Of a DNA stretch of 64,000 nt, positions 31,576-45,300 are shown piece after piece (the stretch's first letter is position 1; each line of letters begins with the position of its first letter). The translations under genes were made by a program, and so were the position numbers. The stretch lies in contig NC_052401.1 in NCBI RefSeq assembly GCF_009389715.1, forward strand, positions 1,538,843-1,602,842. The letters are read 5' to 3'. Below the pieces are notes generated by a model that was not told where the DNA came from, ran no database searches, and saw only the letters and a list, made by a program, of their open reading frames with translations. The DNA is from Phoenix dactylifera (taxonomy: Eukaryota > Streptophyta > Magnoliopsida > Arecales > Arecaceae).

Positions 31576-32460
31576 TAGAATTGAAAGCGGGTCGGATTAT
31601 ATCTGGTCATGTCCATTTCTATATCCAATTCGGATTAAATTCGGATACTATTTTTTTGGCCTGATCGAGTCCGAACACGAATTTAGATGGTCAGTTCAAA
31701 AATCTTCTAGATACGGATACCAATGCAGATATACCTGATTTTTCGGGATTCGGATTCGAATCCGAATATTCGTATAATAAAAGTAGGTGAAAAAAAGAAG
31801 TTTAAGTTAAGTTAAATTAGAGAATCAATTAAGTGATTAATCAAACTTAAACTAAAAAGAATTCAGATATCGGATGACTGTCACTTAAGGCAATAATCCG
31901 AATACAGAATATTCGATTCGAATAAAATTTTTTGAATCATTGTGCGCACTCGTTCGTTCATTTCGTCCCTCTTTCTTTTCATTGTCTTCAAGTAACTAGG
32001 GTTTTAAAGATTCCGTCGACGATTGCAACCGGCGACAACTGAAAGACATCTTGAAGGCGTCATAGATTTTGTCTACTCCGGTGACGAGCAATCTTGAGCA
32101 ACATATCTTTTATGAAATTATTAGTTTTTATTATTGATCGATACTTATTAAAATTAATTTTTTTTAACTGAATCTTTGTTTTATGATTATGTTTTTATTG
32201 ATAGTTTTTATTATTAAATTTTATTCAAATTTAATTAATATTCAAAAAATTATTCGATTTATATCTATATTTGGAAACAAAATATAAATATATATCTAAT
32301 GTATCCTTATCCGTTTATAATAAATATAAATATGCTTAATATCCAATTTGTATCCATATATATTGAGAATAAATATAAATATTGGTTTAATATACTTATA
32401 TCTATAATTATTAAAATATATGAATATAAATATAAATATAATAATATTTAATTGTTTTTT
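31576..32460 (+). mobile_element. Decayed relative of the TAGGGTTGAAAA hAT-like family
   Basis: The left end, TAGAATTGAAAGCGGGTCGG, aligns with TAGGGTTGAAAACGGGTTGG at 53300, and the interior repeats GGATTCGGATTCGAAT-type sequence found in the 53 and 55 kb copies. The right end is not clearly preserved and no TSD pair was found, so 32460 is an estimate from the end of the AT-rich body. Confidence 0.55.
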
Positions 32461-32597
32461 AATGGTAGCCGTTCATGGGAAGAGAGAGGATGACGTGGTG
32501 CCATGATATCCACACACGTGATTTCCGCTCTACTCGGGCTCGTACATGAGAGAGGGGTAACGCCGCAAGGATCCATACGACACCATCCCTCGGTGCC

Positions 32598-33460
32598 GGG
32601 TAGTTCTATATACACCCCCCCTATTGCTCAGGACACCCCCCAAAAACCAAAAAAAAAATACCCAAACTAACCTTTAGTGTAATTACCATATTGCCCTTGA
32701 AATTTTCTCAGTACACCCCCCTTTCTCCTTCCTCCTCCTCCCCATCCCCCACCTCCCCCCCTCCTCCCCTCCACCTCCCCGTCCTCCCCTCCACCTCCCC
32801 CTCCACCTCCCCGTCCTCCTCCTCCGCCTCCCCCCTCCTCCTCCGCCACCTCCTCCCACCCTCTTCCCCCACCTCCCCGTCCTCCTTCCTCCTCCTCCCC
32901 ATCCCCCACCTCCCCGTCCTCCTTCCTCCTCCTCCTCATCCCCCACCTCCCCCCCCCCCTCTCCCCTCCACCTCCCCGTCCTCCCCCTCCACCTCCCCCT
33001 CCACCTCCCCGTCCTCCTCCTCCGCCTCCCCCCTCCTCCTCCGCCACCTCCTCTCACCCTCTTCCCCCACCTCCCCGTCCTCCTTCCTCCTCCTCCCCAT
33101 CCCCCACCTCCCCCTCCGCCTCTCCCCGCCTCCCCGTCCTCCTCCTCCGCCTCCCCCCTCCTCCTCCGCCGGCGAGGTGCTCGTTGCTCGGGAGATGGCC
33201 GGAGAGGTGCTTGAGGCGAGGTTTTTTGGGCGGAAGGGAGAAGCCGGCGGGTGTTTTGGAGGGGAAGAGCGGGGTGGGGGGGGTTTGGGGGGTGTAGAGA
33301 GCAATTTAGGTGAGGGGGTGGGAAGGGTGGGGGGTAATTTAGGAATTTTTAATTTTTTAGGGGTGTCCTTAGCAAATGGGGGGGGTGTAGAGAGTATTTA
33401 ATTTTTTTTTAATTTTTGGGGGGTGTCCTGAGCAATAGGGGGGGTGTATATAGAACCACC
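32598..33460. mobile_element. MULE-like non-autonomous DNA transposon carrying a pyrimidine tract
   Basis: Terminal inverted repeats of about 48 bp are nearly identical; the left begins GGGTAGTTCTATATACACCC and the right, inverted, begins GGTGGTTCTATATACACCCC. Both continue through CTATTGCTCAGGACACC. The TSD CCTCGGTGCC (10 bp) is perfect at 32588-32597 and 33461-33470. Long inverted repeats with 8-11-bp TSDs are typical of Mutator-like elements. No transposase is encoded. The interior includes the C/T-rich tract at 32715-33167 and a G-rich segment at 33170-33440. Confidence 0.9.
32715..33167 (+). repeat. Homopyrimidine CTCC/CCACCTCC tract with higher-order repeats
   Basis: About 450 bp are almost wholly C and T on the plus strand, with interspersed CCACCTCCCCGTCCTCC-type units. 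A block near 32800-32920 recurs near 32990-33110. Open frames of 120-236 codons on both strands follow only from the absence of A/T and are not genes. Such tracts can form triplex DNA. Confidence 0.85.
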
Positions 33461-33827
33461 CCTCGGTGCCTGACACGCTATCCTTTTTCCGCTCTAATTT
33501 CCCAAAACCACCCCGACATTTTTCAAAATTATCCCTTTACCTCTCTCCCGTCGCTCTCATCCGTGCGATCAAAAGGCGAACATGTGCCCCGTTTCTACAA
33601 ATATCCGACCGTGCGACACGTCATAATACGGTCCATCGGTCTCCATCTCGCGTTAATCCTGGACCGCACAGCTCCCGCTGTACTTCGTATACAACGTGGC
33701 TTATCCAGTCGTAGGAAGGTATTTTGATCCTTAGTCCAAATTTTATGGCTCCAAAACAAATCAGGCGAGCCAAAAATTTTCATTTCGCAAAAAAAATTAA
33801 CCAAACACATCTTCTAATTTAGAATAA

Positions 33828-34158
33828 ATTTGATGTAGCAAAAAATACAAAGTTAATATAAAAGTCAAGATTTATCTCACATAGAATTTTAATTTTTTTC
33901 ATATTTATTTCTATTAGTTATTTCTATTTTTAAAATGTTATTTCTATTCGACTATAATAGAAATTTGATTTGAATTGTGTAAGAATGGACCATACCATTA
34001 TAAATATAGGATATGTACCTCAATATTTTATCATCAATTAAAAAAAAAGAGGACTTAATATCTTACTTTCGCCAACTCTTTTATCTTTTTCAACTTTTTT
34101 TTAAAACATTTAAGTTGAGCGGATTGAGAAAATTTTTTCTTCTTTCTGATCAAATCAC
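33828..34158 (+). mobile_element. Decayed LTR 3' fragment of the 57-63 kb gypsy family
   Basis: Similarity to the LTRs at 24988, 26202, 57407 and 62797 runs through AAAAGTCAAGAT, the TTTATTTCTATTAGT region, GGACC..ATTATAAATA and GTACCTC, to TTCTTCTTTCTGATCAAATCA at the right end. The LTR 5' half is missing and no internal sequence follows. It could be a truncated solo LTR. Boundaries are approximate on the left. Confidence 0.7.
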
Positions 34159-36300
34159 GGCATAGATGCAGTCGAGAAAAATGTTATGTTGTTTTCAAAT
34201 TTTCATATAATACTTAGGGGTCTAGCCACTCTTATTGGCAATTAACCTATTTTAAAATGTACTCGACAAATTCTATCCTATATTGGACCAGTTTAGATAA
34301 TATGTAAATTCATCTTGATTATAAATCTATATATGGCTAAATAATTATATACTATGGTTAAATAATGCAACAACAAATTTGTATTAGAGGATTTGTAGAT
34401 ATATATGTCATGGTGCGGTTGGAGTTGGTTGCCCTAGATATATAATATACAAACCGTTCTTGAGTTTGCTTAATCACTTCCATTTTTTATTTTTACCTCT
34501 TGTCACTCTTAATTCCTATGTTTCTTTGCTTCCTTGTTAGTTACATTATTTTAGATTTATTTTCATTAAGTATCAACATTTGATCTTTAATATATTCTTT
34601 GGTAAAATGTTCAAGTAAACTGTACAAAGAAAAAGAAAAAAAAGTGTGAAAACTTGGCAATATACGACCTCTAGGTTATGCCATTTGTATACTAAATGTA
34701 TTGTTTGGCAAGTCAATTCTTGAAAAGCTAAATTCAGAAACCGATCAATTGATTCACTTACGTATTGGATCAATCAGGCCAATCAATAGAATTAGGTTAA
34801 TCGACCAATAAGATTTGGTTTGCCTTAGTAAAAGGGCTTAGAATTTCTAACATAAAGGCAATATTACAAAATTAAAGTAAATAAAAGAGTGCTAGCTCAT
34901 ATATAAGGAAACTAGAAAAACGAAAGGTTTGATTATGTGAAAGATTAAACATAATTCAATGTAAGTATCCTCCAGAGTGAGATGGTCAACATGCCGGAGA
35001 ACTAGATTAGCCGACGAGTCAAAGATGTCGTGAACCATTTCAATGTTTAGTCGATCTCCTCCAAAATATGAAAAGATTCTACATTGAAGAACATTAGGCT
35101 TATCACAACACATAGTATACCACAATGCTTATCACAACACATAGTATATCAGTACTCACATAGAAGCCTTCTTCCTCTTCTTATGTGGTGGATTATTAAA
35201 TATTTCTAGTAATAGCTACTTTCTTTTAAATGATTATTTATCTTAACAACTAACTCTTGGTGGTTCCGACAATTTCTTGTACCGGTAACTTACTCTTACC
35301 TAAATAACTTCCACAAAGTAGTTAATTTCAGTAAGAAACTACTTTTATATGGCTATATCTCCTCCACTTATCAAGTCACATGTGAGCGATTAAATTTTGA
35401 TCGATCTAATATTATTAACTGCTTTATTGTATTAGTCAATAATTAATTGATCTCTAGGTGTAAATGTTTTCAAGGATACAATGAGTATAAAAGGTCCTTA
35501 GACTTCACAAAAATATCCAATTGGATATAAATCCTAATCCTCTGAGCACTAGAGAGCATTGCCAAGTATTAGATGTCAGTGATTTAGGATCAAATCCTGC
35601 CCTCATCTTAATGCCTTGAGATTCACATGCACGAATCACTATTCTCCAAAGAACTAGCAATCAATCATTACCCCTTGTTCCCACTAAGCTGGCTCCAAAT
35701 CATCATCATCGCAGCGGCCTAGCTGTCCTTCCCTTTTTCTAATCCGGTATCTCTTTGATCTGTCCAACAGAATCTAAATCATTCGCAACATGGGAACCCA
35801 AGTTCGACGGCCATGATGCTCTCCAAGGCGTCGATCCATCTTCACCGAATAGAAATACTCCACGTGTCACTACGCACGCCGACAGAACAACATGCCGTCG
35901 TTCCGTTTCGTTTCGTGCCGTTACGTGAAGGATCACGGCTCCAGGTGCATTTTCGTCGTCAGATGCGCGAAAAGACCGACCGGCTCTTCCCCCCATTCTT
36001 TCCCTCGCCTCCCAGCGCGGCGATAAAATGTGAGACTACTAGTCTCCCGGCGGTGACCGGAACCCATCCCCCCCCGGCCCTCGAATCATAATCTCATTTC
36101 TTGAGGTTTCAAGAAAAATTCTGAGCCCTCCTCCGATCTTTGGATTCCTTCTTCGTTCTTCTTCGCATCGATCAATCGTTCTGATTTCGGCGGAGAGGGA
36201 TTGGCCTTGGAGAACGCTGATCGTGGAGGGTCTTTCGCTTCATTTGGGTCGGGCGAAGAGGTGAAGGAGCGGAGAGAGGGATCTTGGAGGGGTCGACACC
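34159..36300. other. Intergenic region and promoter / 5' UTR of the sorting nexin gene
   Basis: 34159-35700 is AT-rich without a supportable gene or bounded element. From about 35740 GC and CpG content rise towards the ATG at 36301, consistent with a promoter and 5' UTR. No clear TATA box could be chosen among several candidates. Confidence 0.4.
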
Positions 36301-39300
36301 ATGAGGACGATGGAGACGTTACAAGATCTGATCGAGGAGGCCAAGGTTCGAACCGTGTTCTGGGCCATCTGCGTCTTTGCGATCTCTTACTTCTTGTCGC
36401 GTACGTGGTTCTTTTCTTCCCTTTGACTGCGTGAAATTTTGTTCTTTGATACCTTTTGGATCAAAAAATCTTGCGTTGGCTGGGACTGGACCTTGATTGT
36501 CTCTAGGTTTTGTATTCTTGGATTATAAAGCTAACCCTGGAATTTGAAGTGAAAAAGATTGAGCTGTTTGTTCTTTCTTTGTTTTTTTGCTCGCTTGACT
36601 ACTTTGCGAATAACATAAAGAAATCAATTTTATGCAAGAGTTCCTTCTTGAATTAAATTTGGAATTAAATGAGTGCAAAGAATTATACTATGAAATAGTG
36701 ATACAGAAAGGTCATAATCGAAGCTGCATAGTCACGACTTGGAAATATTACCAAGAATGCTTCTTTAGAAATTAGAGAATGCGTTTCTTGGGAATTTGAT
36801 ATGAATCTGCACTGTACTAGTCACAGGTAACTCAAATGCATCTCTCTCTCTCTCTAGAAAGAAAAGATTATCTTTAGGTGAAGTATGCGTTAGTGTTTTG
36901 TTGGGGAGGAGGGTAGAACCTCAAAAGGAATGGTAAAAGGTAGCAAGGTAGCACTATTCTTTATTTGCAGTTTTTTTCCTCTGCAAAGTAAGTTTGGTAA
37001 TAAAGGCGTGCAATATTTGCCAGTTACAAGGAAGGAGAAGGGGGGGGGGGAGGGAAGGAGGGGGGGGGAGAGAGACCTTCAACAATAAATTAAAATTTCG
37101 CACCAAACTTCCTTTACTATGTTTTATTCGGAATTCACAGCTCATACAAGGCACTCCATCATTTGGCCAAGTAGGTACTTGGTGTTATGGCTAACAAATA
37201 CTTCATCTTGTAGAATGAGGAAAATCTATCCAAAGATTGCTTAGTGATGACCTATGAGAATCTGTCCAGTATGCCATGTAAAATCAATTTTTGGAACATT
37301 TTGGTGGGTCCTTGCCCTAGGTACAATGGACCTTGTCTTGCCAAAGGAAAGGAAGAAAAGAAATTATAGCATACAAAAGCCATGGAACTTCCCCAATTCC
37401 ATAGTGTTGTGCCTCTCTGTCTGTCTATAAACACAGCACCCCCCACCTGGCATCTATATTCCTCGATAATTCAATAAATTTTGTAATCATGGAACCTACT
37501 CAAAGATATGCATAGAAGTTTCTATAAAAACAACTAATTTGAAGTACAATTTTAAGTAATTAAGAAGAAAGTATAATGCAAAACCTAGATTCTTTCTTTC
37601 CTCATTCATGATTCACCATTTGAGAGATCGTATGATCAGATGGACTTGGTCCTTTCATCTAAAATCTTTCATGTGGTGCGTCCTCAGTGTATATTTTCCT
37701 TACATCGTGTGGCATTATAATGACATTCAGGTTTAGTCCACTGTTATGCTAATTTGATCAGGTGAGTATGCCTACATGTATATGTATCCCAGAAAGCTCA
37801 TTTTGTATTTAAGATCAGATTAGTTCTTATGTGGGATAAAAGTATAATAGGAATGTACAAACACTAATAAATATAAGTGTACATGGGCACCATAGGTGAT
37901 ATGTATACATAAATATAAGTAGTATATACATAAAGTATGTGTTTATGTATGTTTTAGAAACTTTAGTAAATACTTAAAACATTGGCATGTGAAGTGTTTG
38001 TATATTGCTGCAAAACTCCATTGGTCTTTAAGGTACCTATTACCCTAAGCTTGTTTTCTCTAATGGACCGTGGCAAATTTACCAGACATATTCTAAAGGA
38101 GACATTGTCAACTTCACTAGAGGTATTTGTATGTGTGTGTATACTATGTCCATAAAGCAATAAAATAGTGATATGTGACCTCGTTTATTCTATTTGATTA
38201 CGTGCAATTGCTATTATCTAGGATAATTTCATAATTCCTCTTCTCTTTTTACTGCTGTTTCTTTATGGAAAATGCCACAGATAAGTTTTTTTAGTATCGT
38301 TTTTGTCATTGGCCATTGTCTTTTGTTTTTCACAGATACAAGTAAATCAATGTGGACAAATATACCAATATCAATTCTCATACTTTCAGTCTTCCGGTTT
38401 CTATCTTATGAGGTGGAGCTCCGCTGGAGGTTGCGTCCTGCCCATAAGCAAACATATTTATCTCACTTGGAAAAGAAGCAATTATCTCTAGACGATTTTC
38501 GTCTTTCTACTGTGCCACCTTTTTCAAAGTGGAGGAGGAAAATTGATTCACCCACTGTGGAGGCTGCCATGGAGGAATTCATTAACAGGATCTTGCAGGA
38601 TTTCATTGTAGATCTTTGGTATTCGTCTATTACTCCTGACAAGGATGCTCCAGAACTAATGCGCACTATCATACTTGATGCACTTGGTGAAATATCTGGA
38701 AGAGTTAAAAAGATCAACCTCCTCGACTTGCTAACAAGGTGCTTTTGAATTACTTTTGTTAGTCTCTAACAAGCTTTCTGTAACTTATTGACATAGCTGA
38801 GACCTCCTTTGGGAAACAAATTATTTTTATGTTCCAGGGACATGGTTGACTTGATAGGAAACCAATTAGACCTTTACAGAAAATATCAATCAGAGATAGG
38901 CGTCGATGTTATGGGAACTCTTTCTTTTGAGGAGAGAGATGAAAGGTTAAAATGCCATCTAATAGCTTCCAAGGAACTTCACCCTGCTCTGTTATCTCCG
39001 GAGTGTGAACATCAGGTGCGAAATTGAGTATAGCTAGCTCTTGTATACTTATATTGATGTCTTTATGACATTGTAGGTTTATGTGTTGTTAAATCCAGGT
39101 TCTTCAACGTATTGTTGGAGGAGTTCTGACAATAGTCTTGAGGCCACAAGAAGCTCAATGCCCATTAGTTCGCTGTTTGAGCAGAGAGCTGCTGACCTGC
39201 TTGGTTTTGCAACCTGTCATGAACTTGGCCAGCCCTGGGTAAGCTTTTTACTAACTTAACAACTCATTCATATTTAATAATTTTGTGCCGAGTCATGTTC

Positions 39301-42300
39301 TGAAAAATTTAATAAATATCTTGAACATGGTTCACAACACCGGTTTCAGTACTCATATCGGTATTATGTTGGTATAGTGTTGGTAGAAGTTGGTTTGCGG
39401 TACCAAAACTTAATATTGCTTTGCTACCAGAGCGGTGCAACTGGTTACAATGAACCATGCTCTTAAACATACTTATTGGTAATGTTCTCAATATTATCAA
39501 AATTTCAATGTTGTTTTTTCATTTTGGTCAGAGAAAGTGGAAATTGTAAGCAATAATAATAATTTTGGTCAGAGGAGCAGAAGTTTAGGAAAAAAGGTGT
39601 TAAAAACACAAGCAAACACAGATCCTGCTATGAACTGATGGCATGTTATTTATGCCTTTAAATTCTAAGCGATTGCCAAAAGAATAGTTGTTGAAAACTC
39701 TAAATAGATGATACAATCTCCATGATAGTGAAACTGGTAAGGAAAATTAAAAAAGATTTATTGTAGTTAGAATGGCCCAATGATAATTGTTAGATTTGGG
39801 AGTTGGTGTGGGTGCAAAGAAGTGGATATCTTAAGTAAGGATGTACTTAGAAAGTGAGTGCAGGATTGAGTTGCCAATGATTTGTCTGAAGCAGGTACAT
39901 TTCGCATATAGAAGTTTCTTGCTACTAGGGTCCAACAGTCCTATGACTTAATTGCACCTATTGAGGTCAAAATGTCGGCATGAACATGTTAAATGAAGAT
40001 CTGAGGAGGCTCTAGTAAGGCAAGGCGCTTCAATCCATATTAAATGGTTTAGACAGAGAGACCTAAGCTAGCATGTATGGCAGCTATGAAGACAGATTTG
40101 AAAATGCTCCCACTATAACTGTAGGTAGCTCATAAATGATATTCATGTAGCTAAACCCAACTAGTTGATCCAGGCTTGATGGAAGTTATGGTTATCTAGA
40201 AAGCTTTTGTCGTGGAGAGAGAACAAATGAAAACTACCCTCCTAGTCACTATTTAATAGTTTAAAATAGAGCATGTTAATACAATCACCCTGACAATTGA
40301 TGAAGGATTGACAGCACCAAAAATTTTCCAGAAAAGATATTGAAGCATGAAGGTGCTTGGTGATTCCCATGTCAGGCATTTGGTAAATCATGTGAGCATC
40401 TAGTAAGCTAAGTTCATTTCCACGAAAAAGACAATGTCTTGTGAGACAGGTTTGACAAAGCAACAGTCAAAACAAGGTAATACAATTGTGCTTAATGGAG
40501 ATGCTGGAAAGATGGGTATAATTCACATGGAGAGTCATTGAATTTGGTATCTACTGCCTAGGAAGATGATATCCAGCATAAATACCATGCCCACTGTTGG
40601 AAAGTTGTGATGTATGACAGTCTAGATATTGGGGCCTATTTAGGTTGAGGATACAAGGGCTGTTACAATTGTTTGTTGGAATGTTAGATTTAAACCTGAA
40701 TTTTCGATAAAACTAAACTAGAAAGTTAATGTCTTTGAAGGAAAAACATAATGGGTGATTATTCTCCAACCCAGAATTTAGATTCTAGGTCTAGACTGTT
40801 TTCTAACAAGGTTTGTGTGATTAAACAATCAAAATCAACTTTGCTGGAATTTTCTTGTGAAAATCTGACCATAGGAAAAGAATAAAATCAAGAAAACAGA
40901 ATGATACCTAATGGCCTAAACACTAGCATGCAACCTACATCTCACACTCAGGGTTTGAAGGTCTCACACCTTTGCAGGATCACATCACTGGAGAACAAGA
41001 AGACAATGTTTAAATCATCATTTGTCATTAGTCAACCGCCATATTTATAGACTTCTAGGGCCGTTGGTTACATAAGAAAATGAACTAGAAAAGGAATTAA
41101 AAAATATATTTAACCTATGCCTCTCATCACCTAAGGGGATGGGTGGCCAGGATTTATTAAAGCACTGGCTGGTTTACTTTGTTTTCTTTTATATTCTTCT
41201 CATGAAAATGAAGAGGCTTTAAAAGGGAGACATGGGCTGGAAATATATGTTTCTTTTTATTCTTAGGACTCCTAAAGAAGGAATCTTAAGTTCTGGTCAC
41301 AGTCTTCTTTGATATTTTTTTCTTTGACTCAATATAGAAGTACACTCAATGTTGGACTCTTTTCCAAATGATGATTCTCCAACATGACCAAGTTTCACCT
41401 TAGAGTTCACATTTGATTTTCAAACTGTGCAGAACTCCTAATGAGATCCAGTTCTGTAGTGACACCTTTTGATGCTAAGATGCTCTGAACAATAACTGGC
41501 CCTTTTATCTTTATTTTCTCCCTTAATTTGATCTTCCTTTATTCCTCTTTCTTCTATTATTTATCTTGGCTGCTTTGCACATTTTAATTGAGAGAAATTG
41601 CTCCTGCATCAGTTTGTAGTAGCTCAATTATATACTAGATGGGGTCAAAACCGAATATATGCAAGAACATATCATGTTCTTATCCAATTCAGGGATATGC
41701 ATTGTAGATACTTGCATTGATGGTGCTATATGCTACTGTATCTTTAGCAATAAAAGTCAAATGTCCTGATATATGACTGATCTTTTTCTATGAGTACCTT
41801 TACAAAACAATCTAACTTCCTTGCTATTTTTCCCCAGTTATATCAATGAATTGATTGAATATATATTCCTCACGAATAAAGATAACAGAATCGGAGAGGC
41901 AGACTCTGATAGATTAACCAATGAAGCTATTCTTGCCCATGATAATAATGTTTCTGGAGGAAATACTCGTACTGCTCAACCTGAGTCAAGAACTGCAGCT
42001 TCTAGCCAATCAGGTGACTTGATAATGGCTAAAAGTGGTGTGGAAAAATCACTCGCTAGTTCTGAGCATGGTCATCTGAAAACATTACAGGAAAGTTCTG
42101 AGCATCATATACAGCCTTATGCTGCAGAATGGGCAATGATACTGGATGCTGCTACAAAAAGAAGATCTCAAGTCCTTGCCCCTGAGAATCTTGAAAACAT
42201 GTGGACAAAAGGAAGAAACTACAAAAAGAAGGCTGCCACTCTTATGAAGGCAGGAACTTCATTGGAGTCTCCGAGTGCTGTGCCAGGAAATGTAGATAGT

Positions 42301-45300
42301 ACTGTTCATGCAGGAAACACAGGGAAGGGATTGTTGACCAATATGAACGAAAGTACTATAAGTATAGATGATAAATATATGGTTCACCTAATGCAAGGAT
42401 CCAATAATAATAGCCGATCAAGTGTAGCACCAAACCATGAGCAGCATGTTTCTCAAGATCTGGTTAGCATGCAATCTAAAGAGGGGGGTCATTTTGGTGA
42501 TGGAAGTGATGAAAATGCCAGGAAAATTTTTGAAAGTAATAAAGATCAGCTAAAGCGATCTAGTAGCACGCCTGATATTGAAACAACATTAATGGGCAGA
42601 AGTGGTGAAAGTGAAACTACTGGTTTCAAGGAGAACTATAGTCAAAACTTTAGCAAGCATAAGCAAAAGCAAAGCTCTGAATTAGTTTCCAAGAATGAAG
42701 GATCCTTCTATGCTCCAAAGATAAGGTGCCGGGTGAGTATTCCATTCATTGATCTGTGTCAATTGTGCAGCTTCTATGGCTTCTTGCAGATGTTTTTGTT
42801 AATCTGTACGGTTGGCAATTGATCCTATATAAAAAAGTTTAGGTTATTTTTGGATGTTTTATTTTGCTTACCATATGACACATATAGTCCTTCAAAATAT
42901 TCATACTGTGATGGGTCTGTCATCTCTGTGCTTTATTTTCCGGTTTTTCATATACTAGTTATCTGGTCCTCCTTAACTAACCCCCACAATTTGCTTCTTA
43001 TTTATGCTTCAAAGCTCATTAAATATATTGCTTCTAGAGAGGGCTGGAAAGTTCTCTACAATCTTGTTCTCTCTTCTGCTTTCTAAGAAGTATATGCTAG
43101 CTAACTTTGACATCATCCAAGGTAATAATTTTGCCTTCTTTGTAGTATCATCTTGAGATCATTTGATATTACCATTAGCTCCGAGGACCGCCGAACCAGT
43201 ACTAAGACCCGTACCAGTACTAAGACCCGTACCCGTCGGTGACCGGTACGGTTTGGTATTGGTTCAGTACCAAACCGAAGCTGGTATGTGTAGGGCGTGC
43301 CGTAACCAGCATGCCCAATTTTATTTTATTTTTAACTTTTCAAGAATATTTAATTAGTAATCACTTTTTTGAAGTTTTTCAATGTTTTTAAGTCTAATTT
43401 GATTTTTTTTGGTGTTTTTTTGATATTTTTTGATGTTTTTATGGTCCTGGTTTAAACTAAATGATGTATTTTATTGTTTTAAAATAATGCCACAGTCAAC
43501 CCGATTCAAAATTGGATTGACTCGGAACCGGCCAAATCCAATAGGATTTTCGACCGGTAGGGGCTAGAACCGAATTGCAATACCGAATCAGGTCGGCTCG
43601 TTACTGCCTGAATCGGGCGATTCGGCCGGTTCGACAGACCCTGATTAGCTCTATATCAACTCAAGGGGATTGATGCAGGGAGGAGCAAATGACTACGTTT
43701 GGCCTTCTTTTCAAGTAGTAGGATGGCTTGTGCTTAAAATCTTAAAGCTGAATTCTAAATTTTGGTCACCTTGCATTTGCATTCCACCCCCCCTTCCCCT
43801 TCTCTATATGAATGTGTTATCTATTATGTAGTCTTTTGTGTCATCCAAATTTCATATCCATAAGTCACCGCCATAACCCTCGAAATGTTTTCTTCATATG
43901 CTGCGCCAATCTCTGAGTTCCCAATAGAGTTGCATAGACAGTACAGCTTCAGAAACGAATAACCCCACCCCCTTTCCTTCTTTCTTTGGTAGCTTTATCT
44001 AGCCATTAAGGTTATACCTCTTTTTAGACATTTAAATCATCAACTCTTCTTCTAGTCCAACAGTCGTTTGCTTTTATATAGATATGATATTATGGTTCAA
44101 ATGTGTGTTTGTTATATATGTGTGCATATATATAAACACACAATATATACAAGATTTGTAATACCGGAGCTGGCGTCTATGCCGGTAGGCTGGTGGTATG
44201 GTATGGTATGATATGCCCCATGCTGTGTTGTTCCGACGTGAACTGATAGGAAACTGGAAAGAGAGGGGGAGAGGGAGAAGGAGAGAGAGGAAGAGAGAGA
44301 GGGAGGAAGAGAGGGAGGGAGAGGAAGGGAGGGAGAGAGCAACAGAGAGAGAGAGAGGTGGAGGGAGGGGGAGGGGGAGGGGGAGAGGGAGAAGGAAAGA
44401 GAGGAAGAGAGAGAGGAAGAGAGAGAGGGAGGGAGAGGAAGGAAGGGAGGGAGGCGATGCCAAAATAGGGCTGAGGGAGGGCTTTTGAAGTCCACTTTCC
44501 TGCATGCATCGAAATAGGGGCAAAGCCCATGTTTCGAAAGGAAATAAGGGTTTCGACCCCTTTTTACATATATATATTTTTGAATTTTCTAAAGTGAAGT
44601 CGGCATTGGTTGCCGACTTCACTTATTTTTTCTCTCTTTTTTTGAAATTTTTTAAGTAACGTTGGCAAATTAAGTGAAGTCGGCAGTGCCTGTCGACTTC
44701 ACTAATTTTTTTTTTAAAAAAGGGCCAAAGCACCTGTTTCCTTTCGAAATAGGGGCTCTGTTCCGATGCATGGAGGTGAGAGGGTTTTGAAAGCTCTCTC
44801 TCCCTTCTTCCTTGGCTGTCTCCCTCTCTCTCTCCCTCTGTCTCTTTCTTTTCCTCTCTTTCATTCTTCCTCTTCCCCTCCTTTGCCTGTTTCTCAATTT
44901 GATGGCCGGAACCATCCCGATCGGCTGCTGGTACGGCTCGGTACACTTCGAACTAGGTTATTTGGGATGGTTCCACCATCCTTGTATATATTTTTAATGA
45001 GGCTTTATTTTTTCTATTGAATTTTATCTTATGCACATTACAATATGTCAGATACTGCTGTGCTTATCTAGTTACATATTTTTGCAAATGCAACCATCCT
45101 ACCGTTTAGTAGTTTAATAATTTAATCTCTCAATGCCTCATGATTAAAAGTGCAGCAAGTAAATAGGTGTGGTGACATTTCACTGTGAAGAACACCTTTG
45201 TTCTCTGTAAAGTACTTGCTTAACCATGACATGCTTTCTATGATATTTGTTACCAATTTGTTCCTGCTTGCAAAAGGAAGCATGATATGCACTCATATGG

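Noticed and set aside
32667-33401. Long overlapping frames on both strands, up to 236 codons, rich in Gly/Glu/Arg or Pro/Ser
   Set aside because: They arise from the C/T tract of the MULE-like element, which contains few stops in any frame. Repetitive composition, no domain, no start context.
44074-44622. 182-codon minus-strand frame and its overlapping frames
   Set aside because: They read through the GA/CT arm of the foldback element; the Ser/Pro/Leu repeats are translation of a microsatellite.
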